This document shows positions 20,039-30,316 of a DNA stretch of 64,000 bases, piece by piece; position 1 is the first letter of the stretch, and every line of letters begins with the position of its first letter. The stretch is from Cytauxzoon felis (lineage: Eukaryota; Apicomplexa; Aconoidasida; Piroplasmida; Theileriidae). A model generated the notes under the pieces. The model worked only from the letters and a program-made list of their open reading frames with translations. It did no database searches and was not told the origin of the DNA. The DNA is taken from contig JAIQCW010000079.1 of NCBI GenBank assembly GCA_020283715.1, positions 61,563-125,562 of the forward strand, read 5' to 3'. The position numbers and the translations under genes were made by a program.

Positions 20039-21217
20039 ATGAACATTGTAGTCCTGTTGCCTCTTATTTTCCTTAATTTATATAAAACATGTGGAGGTTA
20101 TGTACGTTCTACAGTAATTACAGGCCAAATTTTTGGTCTAGTACATGATGACCTGCTAGACGTTTCTATAACCATTAATGGTGGCCTTAAAAGGATTAAA
20201 ATAGATACCAGAGGCTCGTATATTATAAATGATTTAACAACTGGTAATTATGTACTGAAAATTTCACATCCAAAGTACGAATTCCATGATGTTCTCATCA
20301 ATATTGATGAGAACCTCGATGCCAAGTTCTCTCACGTTGATATCTACCGCAAATCTAAGCCTGTCTACTTCAATAAACTCTACAGTAGTCCTATCAATAA
20401 TACAAACACAGAAGAGGAATATAATGCATGGCTGATTTTACGTAAGCCTTATGTGCTATTTACTATCCTCTTCATTCTCATTTCAAATATGAGGTCATCC
20501 ATGAACTATAGAAACTGGAAAAACCAGAAAATCGCAAAGGAACTTGAGAAGAAACAGGAAGAGTTATACAGAATCATAGAAGACGCGCATGTAAATGATG
20601 ATGCCGGAGACGCGAAGGAGAGTGAAAAGGAAGAGAAGATTACGGATATCACTGATGATAACATCCCATTACCTCCACCACCTAAGAAGATCACTTCATC
20701 TGATTTAGGGGATAGTCCTTCTACATCCAGTAAAGCGTATGCCCCTACTAGAAAAGACGCTCTTACAGAGATCTCGTACGACACAATATACGGTAGCACG
20801 GAGGATCAAAACGACAATTGCAAAAATCCGGTAGAAGAAACACCAGAAATTAGAGAACTCGAACTTATACGTAATGACGTATACGATGATGACGAGGAAC
20901 TTCAAGGTAATGTAGTCCAACGCGAAGATGGGTACACACCTTGCGGGGAGACGACATCAGGACAGAAGGCATCAAAATTACCAGCAACTTCAGACGATTT
21001 AAAAAAAACTCAAGTATATAGAGATATATTTGCGGCGATAGATCCGGAATATATCGATAATTTACGTCAGGCATTGATAACTACTGTGTATGGTGAGCCG
21101 GAGTTGGAGGATGAGGTAAAGGACGAGGATTCAGATTTCAATAGGCCATTTATGAGATTTATAAGAAAATCAGCAATATATTTTGGTCGTATGGATTATA
21201 ATTGGCGTTGTAAATGA
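20039..21217 (+). CDS. EMC7: EMC7-like ER membrane complex subunit with a long acidic tail
   Basis: The chosen start at 20039 gives a clean signal peptide (MNIVVLLPLIFLNLYKTCGG); an in-frame ATG at 19961 would bury it. A luminal beta-sandwich follows (TVITGQIFGLVHDD, DTRGSYIINDLTTGNYVLKI, FHDVLINI), then one membrane span (PYVLFTILFILIS). This is the order in EMC7 (DUF2012), part of the EMC insertase. The cytosolic tail of about 230 residues is much longer than in animal EMC7 and is charged, with a PLPPPPKK stretch. No PMR is present. Divergent from PYM. Confidence 0.8.
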   Translation: MNIVVLLPLIFLNLYKTCGGYVRSTVITGQIFGLVHDDLLDVSITINGGLKRIKIDTRGSYIINDLTTGNYVLKISHPKYEFHDVLINIDENLDAKFSHVDIYRKSKPVYFNKLYSSPINNTNTEEEYNAWLILRKPYVLFTILFILISNMRSSMNYRNWKNQKIAKELEKKQEELYRIIEDAHVNDDAGDAKESEKEEKITDITDDNIPLPPPPKKITSSDLGDSPSTSSKAYAPTRKDALTEISYDTIYGSTEDQNDNCKNPVEETPEIRELELIRNDVYDDDEELQGNVVQREDGYTPCGETTSGQKASKLPATSDDLKKTQVYRDIFAAIDPEYIDNLRQALITTVYGEPELEDEVKDEDSDFNRPFMRFIRKSAIYFGRMDYNWRCK

Positions 21218-21639
21218 TAATTAGCTACACTGTAGTGTATACATTAATTTATTGGGTTGCGCTGTATATTGTGTTGTTAGTTTTTAGATACCCTAGTGGA
21301 TCATTTTATAATTATACGGGTGAAAAATAATTTGCTGGTATATATTAAAAATAAGAGTATTTAAAATAAAATTTTTTTAATTAATAGAAATGATGCATTA
21401 TCTGATGTATGAATTATTGAATTCATTACAGATGGTAAATTATATAAAATTTTGTAGAGATATAGATATAAGGCTATTGCAGTAAGATTTAAATGATGGT
21501 GGATATTGGTTATAGATTATAATATAATATTATGAAGTAGAATGATTAAGTCGTATTATAATTTAACAAAAAATTTTGGCTGGGTTATTTTCTTTTGAAC
21601 TTTTTTATTGTTTTTAGTCGTTTGATTGTATATTTCAAG
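21218..21639. other. AT-rich intergenic region upstream of eIF5
   Basis: 422 nt between two plus-strand genes, likely holding the EMC7 3' UTR and the eIF5 promoter. A pyrimidine/T-rich stretch at 21587-21618 precedes the eIF5 ATG. Nothing else seen. Confidence 0.45.
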
Positions 21640-22878
21640 ATGTCATTGGTCAATATACCTAGATATAGGGATGATCCTAATTATCGCTATAAGATGCCAA
21701 GGATACAATCTAAGATTGAGGGTCGTGGTAATGGTACAAAGACGAATATATTGAATATGGGTGATATAGCTCGTGCATTGAAGCGTCCTCCTACTTATGC
21801 TACTAAATTTTTTGGTTGTGAGCTTGGTGCTATGTCGAAGTTTGAGGAGTCTGAGGAGAAGGCTCTTATAAATGGTGCTCATACTGAGAAATCTTTAATG
21901 ACTATATTAGATAAATTTATTGAGCTTTATGTATTATGTTCTAATTGTCAATTACCTGAGATTGAGGTATTTGTGCGTAAGGGTATCTTATCATGTTCTT
22001 GTAATGCATGTGGATACAAGGGAACATTAGATATGACTCATAAAGCTGCAAGTTATATGATTAAGAATCCTGTTTCTACTATGGTGAATTCTAAAAAGAC
22101 TAATAGTAGTAGCGTTAGTAATAGTAGTGGAACTCGTGATGGTAAAAAAAGTGTTAAGAAGGCTGTTGGTAAAGATGACGATGATTTAGATTCTCCATCT
22201 TTAACTCCACCTTCGGCAGGAACAACAGCTGTAGATTCCAATAAAAAGTCATCTAAAACATCAATGTCATCTGGTATCATTGATGGAAAGGGTGATTCAT
22301 CTTCAAAGAGTAAGGATAAAAGGAGGAGAAGGAAGAAGGATGATGGTACGATACAAGATCGTGTTGATGACGATGATGAAGATTTCGAAGAATTAACTGT
22401 AGAGAGTTTGGAGATTAATGATATTATAACAAGATTAAGGTCATTTTTAAATAATGGTGAATTGAAGACTGGTGAAGATTTTTCTGAAGAGCTTCATATG
22501 CTACAATTATCACAAGGATTTGATAATGTCTGTCGTTTATATATTGCTCTATGTGCTATCTTCTCTGAAGATGAGGGACCATTGACTATTGAACTATTTC
22601 GTAATAAATTTGACCTTGTAAAATGTGCTACTAAGTATAGTATGTTACCAAGGGAGATTTTATGTGCTTTAGAAACATTTATTGTTGTACAACACGAGAA
22701 TCAATTAGTAGATTATCCATACTATTGTCAGACACTTTATAATAATGATCTAGTCGAAGGTAACGACCTCATACGATATTATAACAAGACTACAAGATAC
22801 ACTGGCTTACATAATAAATCATATCTACAATCCAAAAATGCCATCACACCATTCATACAATGGCTGAAGAATGATTAA
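21640..22878 (+). CDS. EIF5: Translation initiation factor eIF5
   Basis: Single exon, 412 residues from the ATG at 21640; upstream in-frame codons to 21595 lack family resemblance. The N-terminal GAP domain has the start MSLVNIPR, then RYKMPRIQSKIEGRGNGTKT with the catalytic-type Arg, and GCELGA. A C2-C2 zinc ribbon follows (CSNC, then CSCNACGYKG). The central linker is basic/acidic with RRRRKK. The C-terminal W2/HEAT domain (residues about 290-410) ends in FIQWLKND. eIF5 stimulates GTP hydrolysis by eIF2 in the 43S complex. Intronless and PMR-free. Confidence 0.95.
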   Translation: MSLVNIPRYRDDPNYRYKMPRIQSKIEGRGNGTKTNILNMGDIARALKRPPTYATKFFGCELGAMSKFEESEEKALINGAHTEKSLMTILDKFIELYVLCSNCQLPEIEVFVRKGILSCSCNACGYKGTLDMTHKAASYMIKNPVSTMVNSKKTNSSSVSNSSGTRDGKKSVKKAVGKDDDDLDSPSLTPPSAGTTAVDSNKKSSKTSMSSGIIDGKGDSSSKSKDKRRRRKKDDGTIQDRVDDDDEDFEELTVESLEINDIITRLRSFLNNGELKTGEDFSEELHMLQLSQGFDNVCRLYIALCAIFSEDEGPLTIELFRNKFDLVKCATKYSMLPREILCALETFIVVQHENQLVDYPYYCQTLYNNDLVEGNDLIRYYNKTTRYTGLHNKSYLQSKNAITPFIQWLKND

Positions 22879-23187
22879 TTTAAATGTACATTTATATATA
22901 TATATTTCTCTAGCGTTAAGTGTAGTTCCGAGTGAAACGAGGACAGCGAATGAAACGAAGTAAGGTGATGTGAACCGGGGCGAGGTGGTCCTAACTTTTA
23001 TATAGTCGTTTCTGTACTTCGATTTGTTTGTCTGCATTATTTCCTAACTGTAATTTTCTCCTCCCCCACTATATAGATAATTTCCCCCATTATTATCTAC
23101 TCTTCCCCATATATTTTCAGTCTATATTACATTTCTCCTTCCCCGCTATATAGATAATTTTCCCCATTATTCCCCACTGTTCCCCAT
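22879..23187. other. Intergenic: GC-richer island and a two-copy repeat
   Basis: At 22912-23012 there is a stretch much richer in G+C than its surroundings (AGTTCCGAGTGAAACGAGG, then GTGAACCGGGGCGAGG). It is not part of a convincing reading frame and could be a 3' UTR structure or a small RNA. Then two imperfect copies of a roughly 75-nt unit sharing CTATATAGATAATTT and CCCCATTAT lie at about 23055-23115 and 23132-23180. Confidence 0.4.
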
Positions 23188-23331
23188 ACAATATTATCAA
23201 CATCAACTGATCTCATACCTATACAATTATCCCTCATACCCCAAGAAGAATCATCATTATTTACAGATAATGGATCCACACCCGATGTCATAACCTTATC
23301 TTCCTCTTGTAGAGAGCTTTCCACCTGAGGT
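23188..23331 (-). repeat. Duplicated coding segment from the 7395-9863 gene
   Basis: Near-identical (about 141 of 144 nt) to 9493-9636, including the terminal T module. Here it has no surrounding gene, so it is a displaced fragment immediately next to a PMR. Confidence 0.9.
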
Positions 23332-23590
23332 CCAATCCTGCTCTCCTTTCACTCGCCGTGCGGCTATCCACCTTCCATTCCACTAGGCGTGGAGCCTCTT
23401 CTATTTACCTCCCCTCGGATTCCCGTAGATCATCCTCGGTATAATGTCTACCCGGAGGAACGAATAAAGTTCAACCCGGAAGAACAGGATGTTAGTGATG
23501 TAACCTCAAGTGGACTACCCGTAGCTGATCTCAGGGAAGCGAAGGGGGAAGTAAATAGAAAAGCTGACGGCAGGATGGACCTCAAGTGGA
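23319..23590. repeat. PMR repeat between eIF5 and eS12
   Basis: T, C, C, P-like GGATTCCCGTAGATCATCC, two E motifs (about 23448-23492), T, inverted P, X and T. It lies between the 3' ends of two convergent genes. From 23591 to 23850 only AT-rich sequence was seen. Confidence 0.88.
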
Positions 23591-23850
23591 GAGGTATGAG
23601 TATGTTTGTTATATGAAGAAGATGATCTTTATATGCACATGAAAATTTTTTAATACTAACATGTTGCACTAGACAAGAAGATGTTATATGAGAGCTATCC
23701 TTCATTCAAATGTATAAAGTAAAGGACCTATACTTCAATTACCTCATAGTATACGTCGGAAATGGTCGAATAAACACTATAATATGGGTATAGCTACATG
23801 AAATGAAACATCATATACATATAATAAGTCAAGAGATTAGTGTATTTCCA

Positions 23851-24276
23851 CTACTTTGCAAGTGTAGAAATGTGTTTTTGTAGAAATACTAATGCTTCAG
23901 ACTGTTCACCAAAGTCCTTTATAGCGACACTTGTTGCACCTACAATCTTCCTAGGTTTACCCTCAAGATCATATTTACAGAGCCCAGCCCATTGACCAAG
24001 AGTTTTAGAATCACAATCAGTTTCTATTAATGGTATAGAATTTTCTTTACATAAAGCTTGAACTAATTTAACATATGAAGGCTCAGAACATCCTTTAGAT
24101 AAGAAACATACAAGAGCAGTCTTAGAATCTAATGCTTTAGTAACCTCATGTAAACCACGTACTAAACCACCATGAGATAATGAAAACATTAATACTTTCT
24201 GTATAGCAGTAGGTAAATCATTAACCTGTTCATCATCAACATCATTAATGACCTCTGGTAATCCGTCTTCAGCCAT
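23851..24276 (-). CDS. RPS12: 40S ribosomal protein S12 (eS12)
   Basis: Single-exon 141-residue protein of the L7Ae/L30e fold. Family blocks are GLVRGLHEVTKALDSKTALV, CFLSKGCSEPSYVKLVQALC, TLGQWAGLCKYD and GATSVAIKDFGE. It is a component of the small subunit beak. The start ATG is followed by the acidic N-terminus normal for eS12. No intron and no PMR in the coding region. Confidence 0.96.
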   Translation of the reverse strand: MAEDGLPEVINDVDDEQVNDLPTAIQKVLMFSLSHGGLVRGLHEVTKALDSKTALVCFLSKGCSEPSYVKLVQALCKENSIPLIETDCDSKTLGQWAGLCKYDLEGKPRKIVGATSVAIKDFGEQSEALVFLQKHISTLAK

Positions 24277-25181
24277 CTTTATTAAATTACACCTACTAGA
24301 ATTTATATTAAATAGTAAATGAAATTTAGTAAATGTACCTTCAAAGAAGATCCAACTGTAAGCGAATTCTATATAGCGTCGATGGATTAATTTTATATAA
24401 AGATTTACTTTTCACTTTAAATCAATAATACCGACCTCAAATAAAGATCTCTCAATTAAAAAACAGACAATTATTTACAATAAATTTATTATGTACCGCG
24501 TCATCAATGACAATCTCCTTGTAATATCCAATGGGGTTAATAGTATACATTATAATTCTGATTGATTCTATCATATAAATCATTCTATAACCATCAAAAG
24601 GTTATTTAAATCATTATACAATAAGTTTTTTAGTTTGTCGTTACTGTTTTCCCTTATATTCCTAGAATTTAGTCCCACACTTCAACCCAGATATAGACAC
24701 CCACGGAATGATGAAATATCTACGCATAGAGGCATTAAAGACTAGTATTTACTACCTTAAAATAAACTTTTAAAGTATTTTATTTTATTATAAGTGCCAT
24801 TTTATAAAGTTTCCCGTATTTTCAGACTTATTAGTGGTCCTCTTGTTTACACCCTAGTCTTGACCTAAGATCCAACTTCTCTCGAGTATAAACCGCTATT
24901 ATGGAGTGTTAACTATCGGTATTTTTTTACTATACATAAAGGTCCAGATTTCACATGTTAAGCTTTTTTTCCTCCTCTAGTATTCTCCCATCACGCTTCC
25001 TTACACTCAGTAGGTGCGCCCGAGGTGATATAAAATTTTCATACATATAAATGGCTATGTAGACAGTAATATTTTGTCTTTTATGTATATTATTAATTTA
25101 TTCTATTTATACTCGTAAAAGATGTTTAATTTTATTTTAATTTTTAATGTAGAATTTTTTTTATATGTAATATGTTAAACC
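24277..25181. other. AT-rich region without a recognisable gene
   Basis: About 900 nt between the divergent eS12 and ENT-like genes. It has many short homopolymers and no long frame, PMR or tRNA-like element that I could see. A weakly GC-richer patch (TACACTCAGTAGGTGCGCCC) lies at about 25003-25022. Presumed to hold both promoters. Confidence 0.4.
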
Positions 25182-27132
25182 ATGGATCTAAGTAATAACT
25201 CAATCGCAAAAGTATTGTTGTTCAATTATATACCATCTATAAACAATGAAAATAAAGGCTTGTTATCCAAGAGATTACTCTTCTTCTTTATTGGTACCAT
25301 GGCTTCTTGCCAAGGTTCTACTGGAATACTCAGCTCTAAAACATTCGGCGTAGAATTGTTCCTACCAGTATATTTGCAAGTGTACTTTACTGTAAATATA
25401 TTCGCTTATATAATAGTTATGCTTTTTGTCAAATTATCATTCTTCATAGCCGTAGTCAGTTCATGGGCGACCGTATTTATACACCTACTCTTCTCACTAG
25501 ATGCCGCCTTCTGTTCAGGTAATGCCGGGAAATATATCTATATTACACTCTACGGACTTATCGGATTCATGGAGATTTTCTTACTACAAGCAAGTATGTT
25601 TTTACACAACAACGATAATGTGTCTATGACTGATGTATTGTCTATTGCACTTGAAGTATAATTCAACTCTCTTCGTCCTGCCGTAAGCTATCCACCTGAG
25701 GTCCTATCCTTGTCTTGCAGACATCCTTCTCTATTTACTTCCCCCTTCGCTTCCCTGAGATCAGCTACGGGTACTCCACTTGAAGTCTCCACTTGTGGTC
25801 CAATCACTGTTTTCCACTTCTTCATTTTTACCTGTAAATTTGAAGGAATTTATGAATTTCTGGGGAAACTCATGAAGATTGAGGAATGACTATTGGATGT
25901 AATTCTGATGTCAATACTTCATTAAAGAGGAATTTGATGATTGTATTGAATTTAAGAAACCTCTCTTCATTCTAATTTATATTGATTGAGATATCCTGAC
26001 AAACATGAATCTTGTCACTTTAAACTTATCTAGACGAGATTAGAAATTAACCTCATGTGGAATTGATTTATATGTACTACATGTAGAAATGTATATTGTA
26101 TTAGTTTGTGATATATTACTTATTTATATTATAGATTCGTATGTATTGGGTCGTTATTATGATCCTACAATGTTTTCTACGTTTTATGCTGGTTATATTG
26201 GTGGAATTATGATTTTTTCATTTCTTCAAGTGATATATCAGAGTATAATTGGTTCAGAGACTTCTTTTGATGCACGTTTAGCTTTATCATTTACACATTC
26301 TACATATACTTTATTTGTATTAATCCCTACCATATTTCAAACGATTGATTATTTATCAAAGAGGGATATTATAGATGATGATTTTATTTCATTTAATTCT
26401 TGTGTGGTTAAATTTAAGGGAATGTATAAGATGATTTTAAATTTCCCTAAAGTTTTACCACGTTTTTTTCTATTTATGTCTTCAGAAATGTGTAAATGTG
26501 CATTCAGTTTGATATTTATACCATATTTAATGAATTTAACAGATTTGGAGGTAACATCGATTTATTTAATAGACTGTGTATGTGATATAATAGGTAGATT
26601 TGTTGCTAATGGTTTTGATGAATCTATACCACAGAAGGGTATAATGAGTACCAAAGGTCACATATTTTATATAATTATGAGGAATATGAAATTGTATTTT
26701 ATACCTTTAACTTATTGGATATGTTGTTCATTTATAGTATGGACAAGTTGGACATTAAAGTATAGATTTATTACATGGTTTGCACCATTAACAATATATA
26801 TAATAGTATATTCTGGTTCTATGGGATGTTGTTCTAATAGGGGTTTAACTGGTTGTGTACGTATATTAGAGTATTATAATAATGCTAAAGACATCGATGG
26901 TTATCCATTATTTCCAGATGAATATACAGATACATATAATTATATTAATGAATTAAACACTTTTATTCTAAAAGTTCTATGGTATATTACGCTTATAGTT
27001 TCCGAATATTTTGCGGATAAATTGATTGTCCATCAAAAATCTATACCATATAAATTCGCACTTAAAATCGGATTAATTGATTATAACACTGCAGAAGTAT
27101 TCATAAATGCTAGTAATAATCTCGTTAATTAA
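25182..27132 (+). CDS. Multi-pass transporter, ENT (equilibrative nucleoside transporter)-like
   Basis: Exons 25182-25593 and 26087-27132 join through a strong donor (GTATGT) to give 485 residues with about ten hydrophobic spans. The segment YLIDCVCDIIGR near the eighth span matches the ENT signature, which places an Asp before a Gly-Arg pair in this helix. The C-terminal GSMGCCSNRG loop also sits where ENT proteins have a conserved Gly/Asn turn. Parasites of this group salvage purines through ENT carriers, so the role is plausible, but the match is short and the family call is tentative. The 493-nt intron carries a PMR with the L module. Confidence 0.5.
25674..26062. repeat. PMR repeat with L module in the ENT-like gene intron
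   Basis: X, T, X, P and T modules, then the 255-nt L module (about 25800-26045) ending at ATCTAGACGAGAT, and a closing T (CCTCATGTGG). The L module is shared with 36485-36730 and 44925-45170. Confidence 0.88.
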
Positions 27133-27416
27133 TTAATGTATACATACATCGTGAATGGAATATGTGTAGTGTGTTCAATAATCATTATAGAATGTGATAA
27201 GTAATCTACACATTATAAATATAACATGACTTTTAAGTTGACTAAATTGTTTGTATTAATATTGTTGTTATTAGTTTTATATTATCTTAGATATTAGATT
27301 AATATTATATTCCATTAGTATCCCCATGACCATTGTTTTAGTAATGAGTTCTGCATTGTATGTATAGAATTGTATAATAATGTATATATTGTATATAAAT
27401 AGATTTTAATAAAATA

Positions 27417-29189
27417 ATGTTATATTATTTTAGGGTTATAACCCTTATTATTGCTATATTGGCATATGTTGTTGATAGTAGTGGAATCACATTAGATATA
27501 GAGAGTCCATCTCCCGAGGTTATACACACTGAAATAACTGAAAATAATAATATATATCGCACATTCATATCTAAAAATGATGAAAAAATCACTAAAATTG
27601 TAGAAGGCGATATTTTAATATGGGAGTCTATCCATAATGAATATTCGAATTCTGTTATACTCAATACACGTCATAATGAGTTTAAAGTTGTTAATATCCG
27701 TATTATAACCGAAAATGGTGGTTCTTGTAGACATTTTCGTAGAGAAGAAGGTAATAATGCATGGTATGAAACGGAATGTACCGTTGCCACAAATTCTTAT
27801 AACTATATAGTACTTGATGTCACAAAGATTGACAATCCACAATATCATATTACAACTACTAAACATGGTAACCAAATTGTAAAATATAACACATTTATAT
27901 ATAATCGTATAATTTCTATTATGGATGGAGATAGAGTTGTATGGAGAAGTGGTAATTCATGTGAATTTTGTGCAAAATGTACATCATATATAAGGAGAGG
28001 TGAATTTAAGTTGGTAAAACTGGAGATTTCTAATGACTTATCGTATGAATCGTTATATTTTGAAAAATCTTCTTATGGATATTGGAGTAGAATTACATCG
28101 GATCATTATTTTTTAATTTCTAGAATTATTTCAACAGAACGTTCTATAAATTTAATTGATTCTATTACTAATGATGTAGTTGATGTTGAAATTGCATTAC
28201 TATTAGATATATCATCAAATGTATATTCACCAAAATTAGGTGTTTGTATTACAGAAGTTAAAGATGGTGATAATGTTATATGGCATTCAGAAAATATTGA
28301 ACGTGTTCAATATGCTGTTTGTCATTTGAGAAATAGAGAAAATAAATTAATGATATTAGAGATAGCTACTTCAAATGATCGTGTTTTTAAATGTTTTTAC
28401 AAATCAATGAATGATGGTTGGAGAGAAATTGATCGTACAGAATATACACATAAATTATTTTTAATAGCATTTGGACATGTATTTAATTTACAAGATTATG
28501 ATAGAGTTAATCCAATATATCATTATGCTACATATATTGGTAATGAACGTACTGTTTATGCTAGTTCACCATATTATTCAATAACAAAAGTTATTGATGG
28601 TGATCATGTTTTATGGGATTCATATGATGAATATGAATGTAATTATATAACTATACATTCTAGAAATAAAGTACCTGTATTATTATCTTTAGAATCAATA
28701 AGATCAAATCCAACTTTTACTTATTATAAAGTATATAATGGAGATTGGATATCAATTGAACAAGATATATATGTAGATTTAACCCAAAGATTAGAATCTG
28801 AAATTATAATTGATATAAATAAAAGATTATATAGAGATAAACTTGTAATTTATTATCATAATATAGATAATACATCATCTTATACTTATACAGCACTTAA
28901 TAATACATTTATAAGTAAAGTCAAAGATAAAGATCAAATTATATGGGAAGAATCAACATGGGATTCTATAGATTATACAAAATGTACATTTGTTGTTGTA
29001 CATTACTATAATTTCAAACCAAAATTTGTACATTTATATATTAAAACTAAAGAATATACAGATGGTAATAAATTTTATGAAAAAATAAATGGAAATTGGA
29101 TCGAAGTAGAAAAAAATAATTTCTATAATTCAATGGAACTAGAAAGTAAAGAATATAAAAATATACGCAGAACGAAATCAATCAATTAG
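27417..29189 (+). CDS. Secreted protein with five FAINT-type (DUF529) repeats
   Basis: Single-exon 590-residue protein with a signal peptide (MLYYFRVITLIIAILAYVVD) and no membrane anchor. Five repeats of about 110 residues share a core of Ile-x-Lys/Glu-Val-x-Asp-Gly-Asp-x-Val/Ile-x-Trp. The five versions are ITKIVEGDILIWES, IISIMDGDRVVWRS, ITEVKDGDNVIWHS, ITKVIDGDHVLWDS and ISKVKDKDQIIWEE. This is the FAINT domain, expanded in secreted piroplasm proteins of unknown function, some exported to the host cell. It supports the taxonomic call. No PMR is inside the gene. Codon use is very AT-rich. Confidence 0.88.
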   Translation: MLYYFRVITLIIAILAYVVDSSGITLDIESPSPEVIHTEITENNNIYRTFISKNDEKITKIVEGDILIWESIHNEYSNSVILNTRHNEFKVVNIRIITENGGSCRHFRREEGNNAWYETECTVATNSYNYIVLDVTKIDNPQYHITTTKHGNQIVKYNTFIYNRIISIMDGDRVVWRSGNSCEFCAKCTSYIRRGEFKLVKLEISNDLSYESLYFEKSSYGYWSRITSDHYFLISRIISTERSINLIDSITNDVVDVEIALLLDISSNVYSPKLGVCITEVKDGDNVIWHSENIERVQYAVCHLRNRENKLMILEIATSNDRVFKCFYKSMNDGWREIDRTEYTHKLFLIAFGHVFNLQDYDRVNPIYHYATYIGNERTVYASSPYYSITKVIDGDHVLWDSYDEYECNYITIHSRNKVPVLLSLESIRSNPTFTYYKVYNGDWISIEQDIYVDLTQRLESEIIIDINKRLYRDKLVIYYHNIDNTSSYTYTALNNTFISKVKDKDQIIWEESTWDSIDYTKCTFVVVHYYNFKPKFVHLYIKTKEYTDGNKFYEKINGNWIEVEKNNFYNSMELESKEYKNIRRTKSIN

Positions 29190-29319
29190 AAAATTTTATA
29201 TCCAGAGAATTATCCATAAATATTCACCTCAATAGAAACATATAATTGAAAAATATTACATAGATGAAATATAATAGTTATGTTACTCATGTTGTCTTTC
29301 ACTACAAGTATAATACAAC

Positions 29320-29431
29320 TCGCCTCCACCTGATGTTACAACCACTGATCCCACTAGGCGTGGTGCCTCCTCTGTTTACCTCCCCCTCAAGTTCCCGTAG
29401 ATCACTTTCGGGTTCCACCTGAGGTCCAATC
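29320..29431. repeat. Short PMR fragment downstream of the FAINT gene
   Basis: T, C, P (GATCACTTTCGGG variant) and T modules only. Confidence 0.8.
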
Positions 29432-29526
29432 ACTAATAATATACTGATTAATTGAACAACAAATACAATAATTATCTTCCCTCAATCACTTACAATCTTC
29501 TTATAATATTATTATAATTATTTAAT

Positions 29527-29745
29527 GTATATATAGTTAGTATTATTATAAGTATAATATAGTTAGTATACTATACTTCATATCATGTTTGTAGTTATAT
29601 AGTATATATCTTGTAATAATTATTTATATAAATACTTATACATTATCATACAATTGTACATCATCCTTCAATTGTATTAATATAGTTGTATATATTATAT
29701 TAAAAGAGTAATCTTCAATAGACACGATAATGTAGGGAATGTGGT
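29527..29745 (+). repeat. AT-rich dispersed repeat, inverted relative to 48.3-49.0 kb copies
   Basis: Aligns by eye in reverse complement with 48301-48510 and 48841-49030. Shared parts include GTATATATAGTTAGTATTAT, ACTATACTTCATATCATGT and TATATTATATTAAAAGAG. It sits between two PMR fragments. No coding potential seen. Confidence 0.7.
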
Positions 29746-29788
29746 GTTTTTTATCCCGACATTTATAGTGTTGTATGAAAATATTGAC

Positions 29789-29920
29789 CGTAACCTCAAG
29801 TGGAACCCGTAGCTGATCTCAGGGAAGCGAAGGGGGAGGTAAATAAAGGAAGCTGTCTGCAGGACGACCACAGGTGGAACTGCATGAGGATGAAGAGTTG
29901 GATTGGACCTCAGGTGGAAG
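29789..29920. repeat. Short PMR fragment
   Basis: T, inverted P, X and T modules. From 29921 to 30316 the sequence is AT-rich and should hold the promoter of the HAD gene; nothing else seen. Confidence 0.8.
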
Positions 29921-30316
29921 AGCTCATGCTATGAAAGAGATATATTTTCCATAAATTTTATGGATATTTCAGTTAATTCAGCTTATAATATAATTTCAAA
30001 CTCTAATGATTGTAATCTAATATAAATTTGTATTTTTAATAATCTAGTGTTATATAAGGGATCAAGCATAACAAGACATATAACTGTAAATGCACAGTCT
30101 GACTTGATGGATATATGAAAATGTTGAATTATCAACTCATTTAAGAATAATTAATGTTATAAGACACATACAAATAAGATAAATTAATTATTATTTAGTT
30201 TCTAATTTAATTCTCCCCATTCATGAATAGCATGTTATGCAATATAAATCGTTCATATCTGTTGTATTTTGTTGATATTTCATTGTTATATCATTGATTT
30301 AACTCACATATAATAG

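Noticed and set aside
20506..20799. Minus-strand frame within EMC7
   Set aside because: Shadow of the EMC7 tail; no family features, and EMC7 is well supported.
24277..25181. Possible tRNA or other RNA gene in the long gap
   Set aside because: I looked for a GTTCGA-type T-loop and paired arms and found none convincing by eye.
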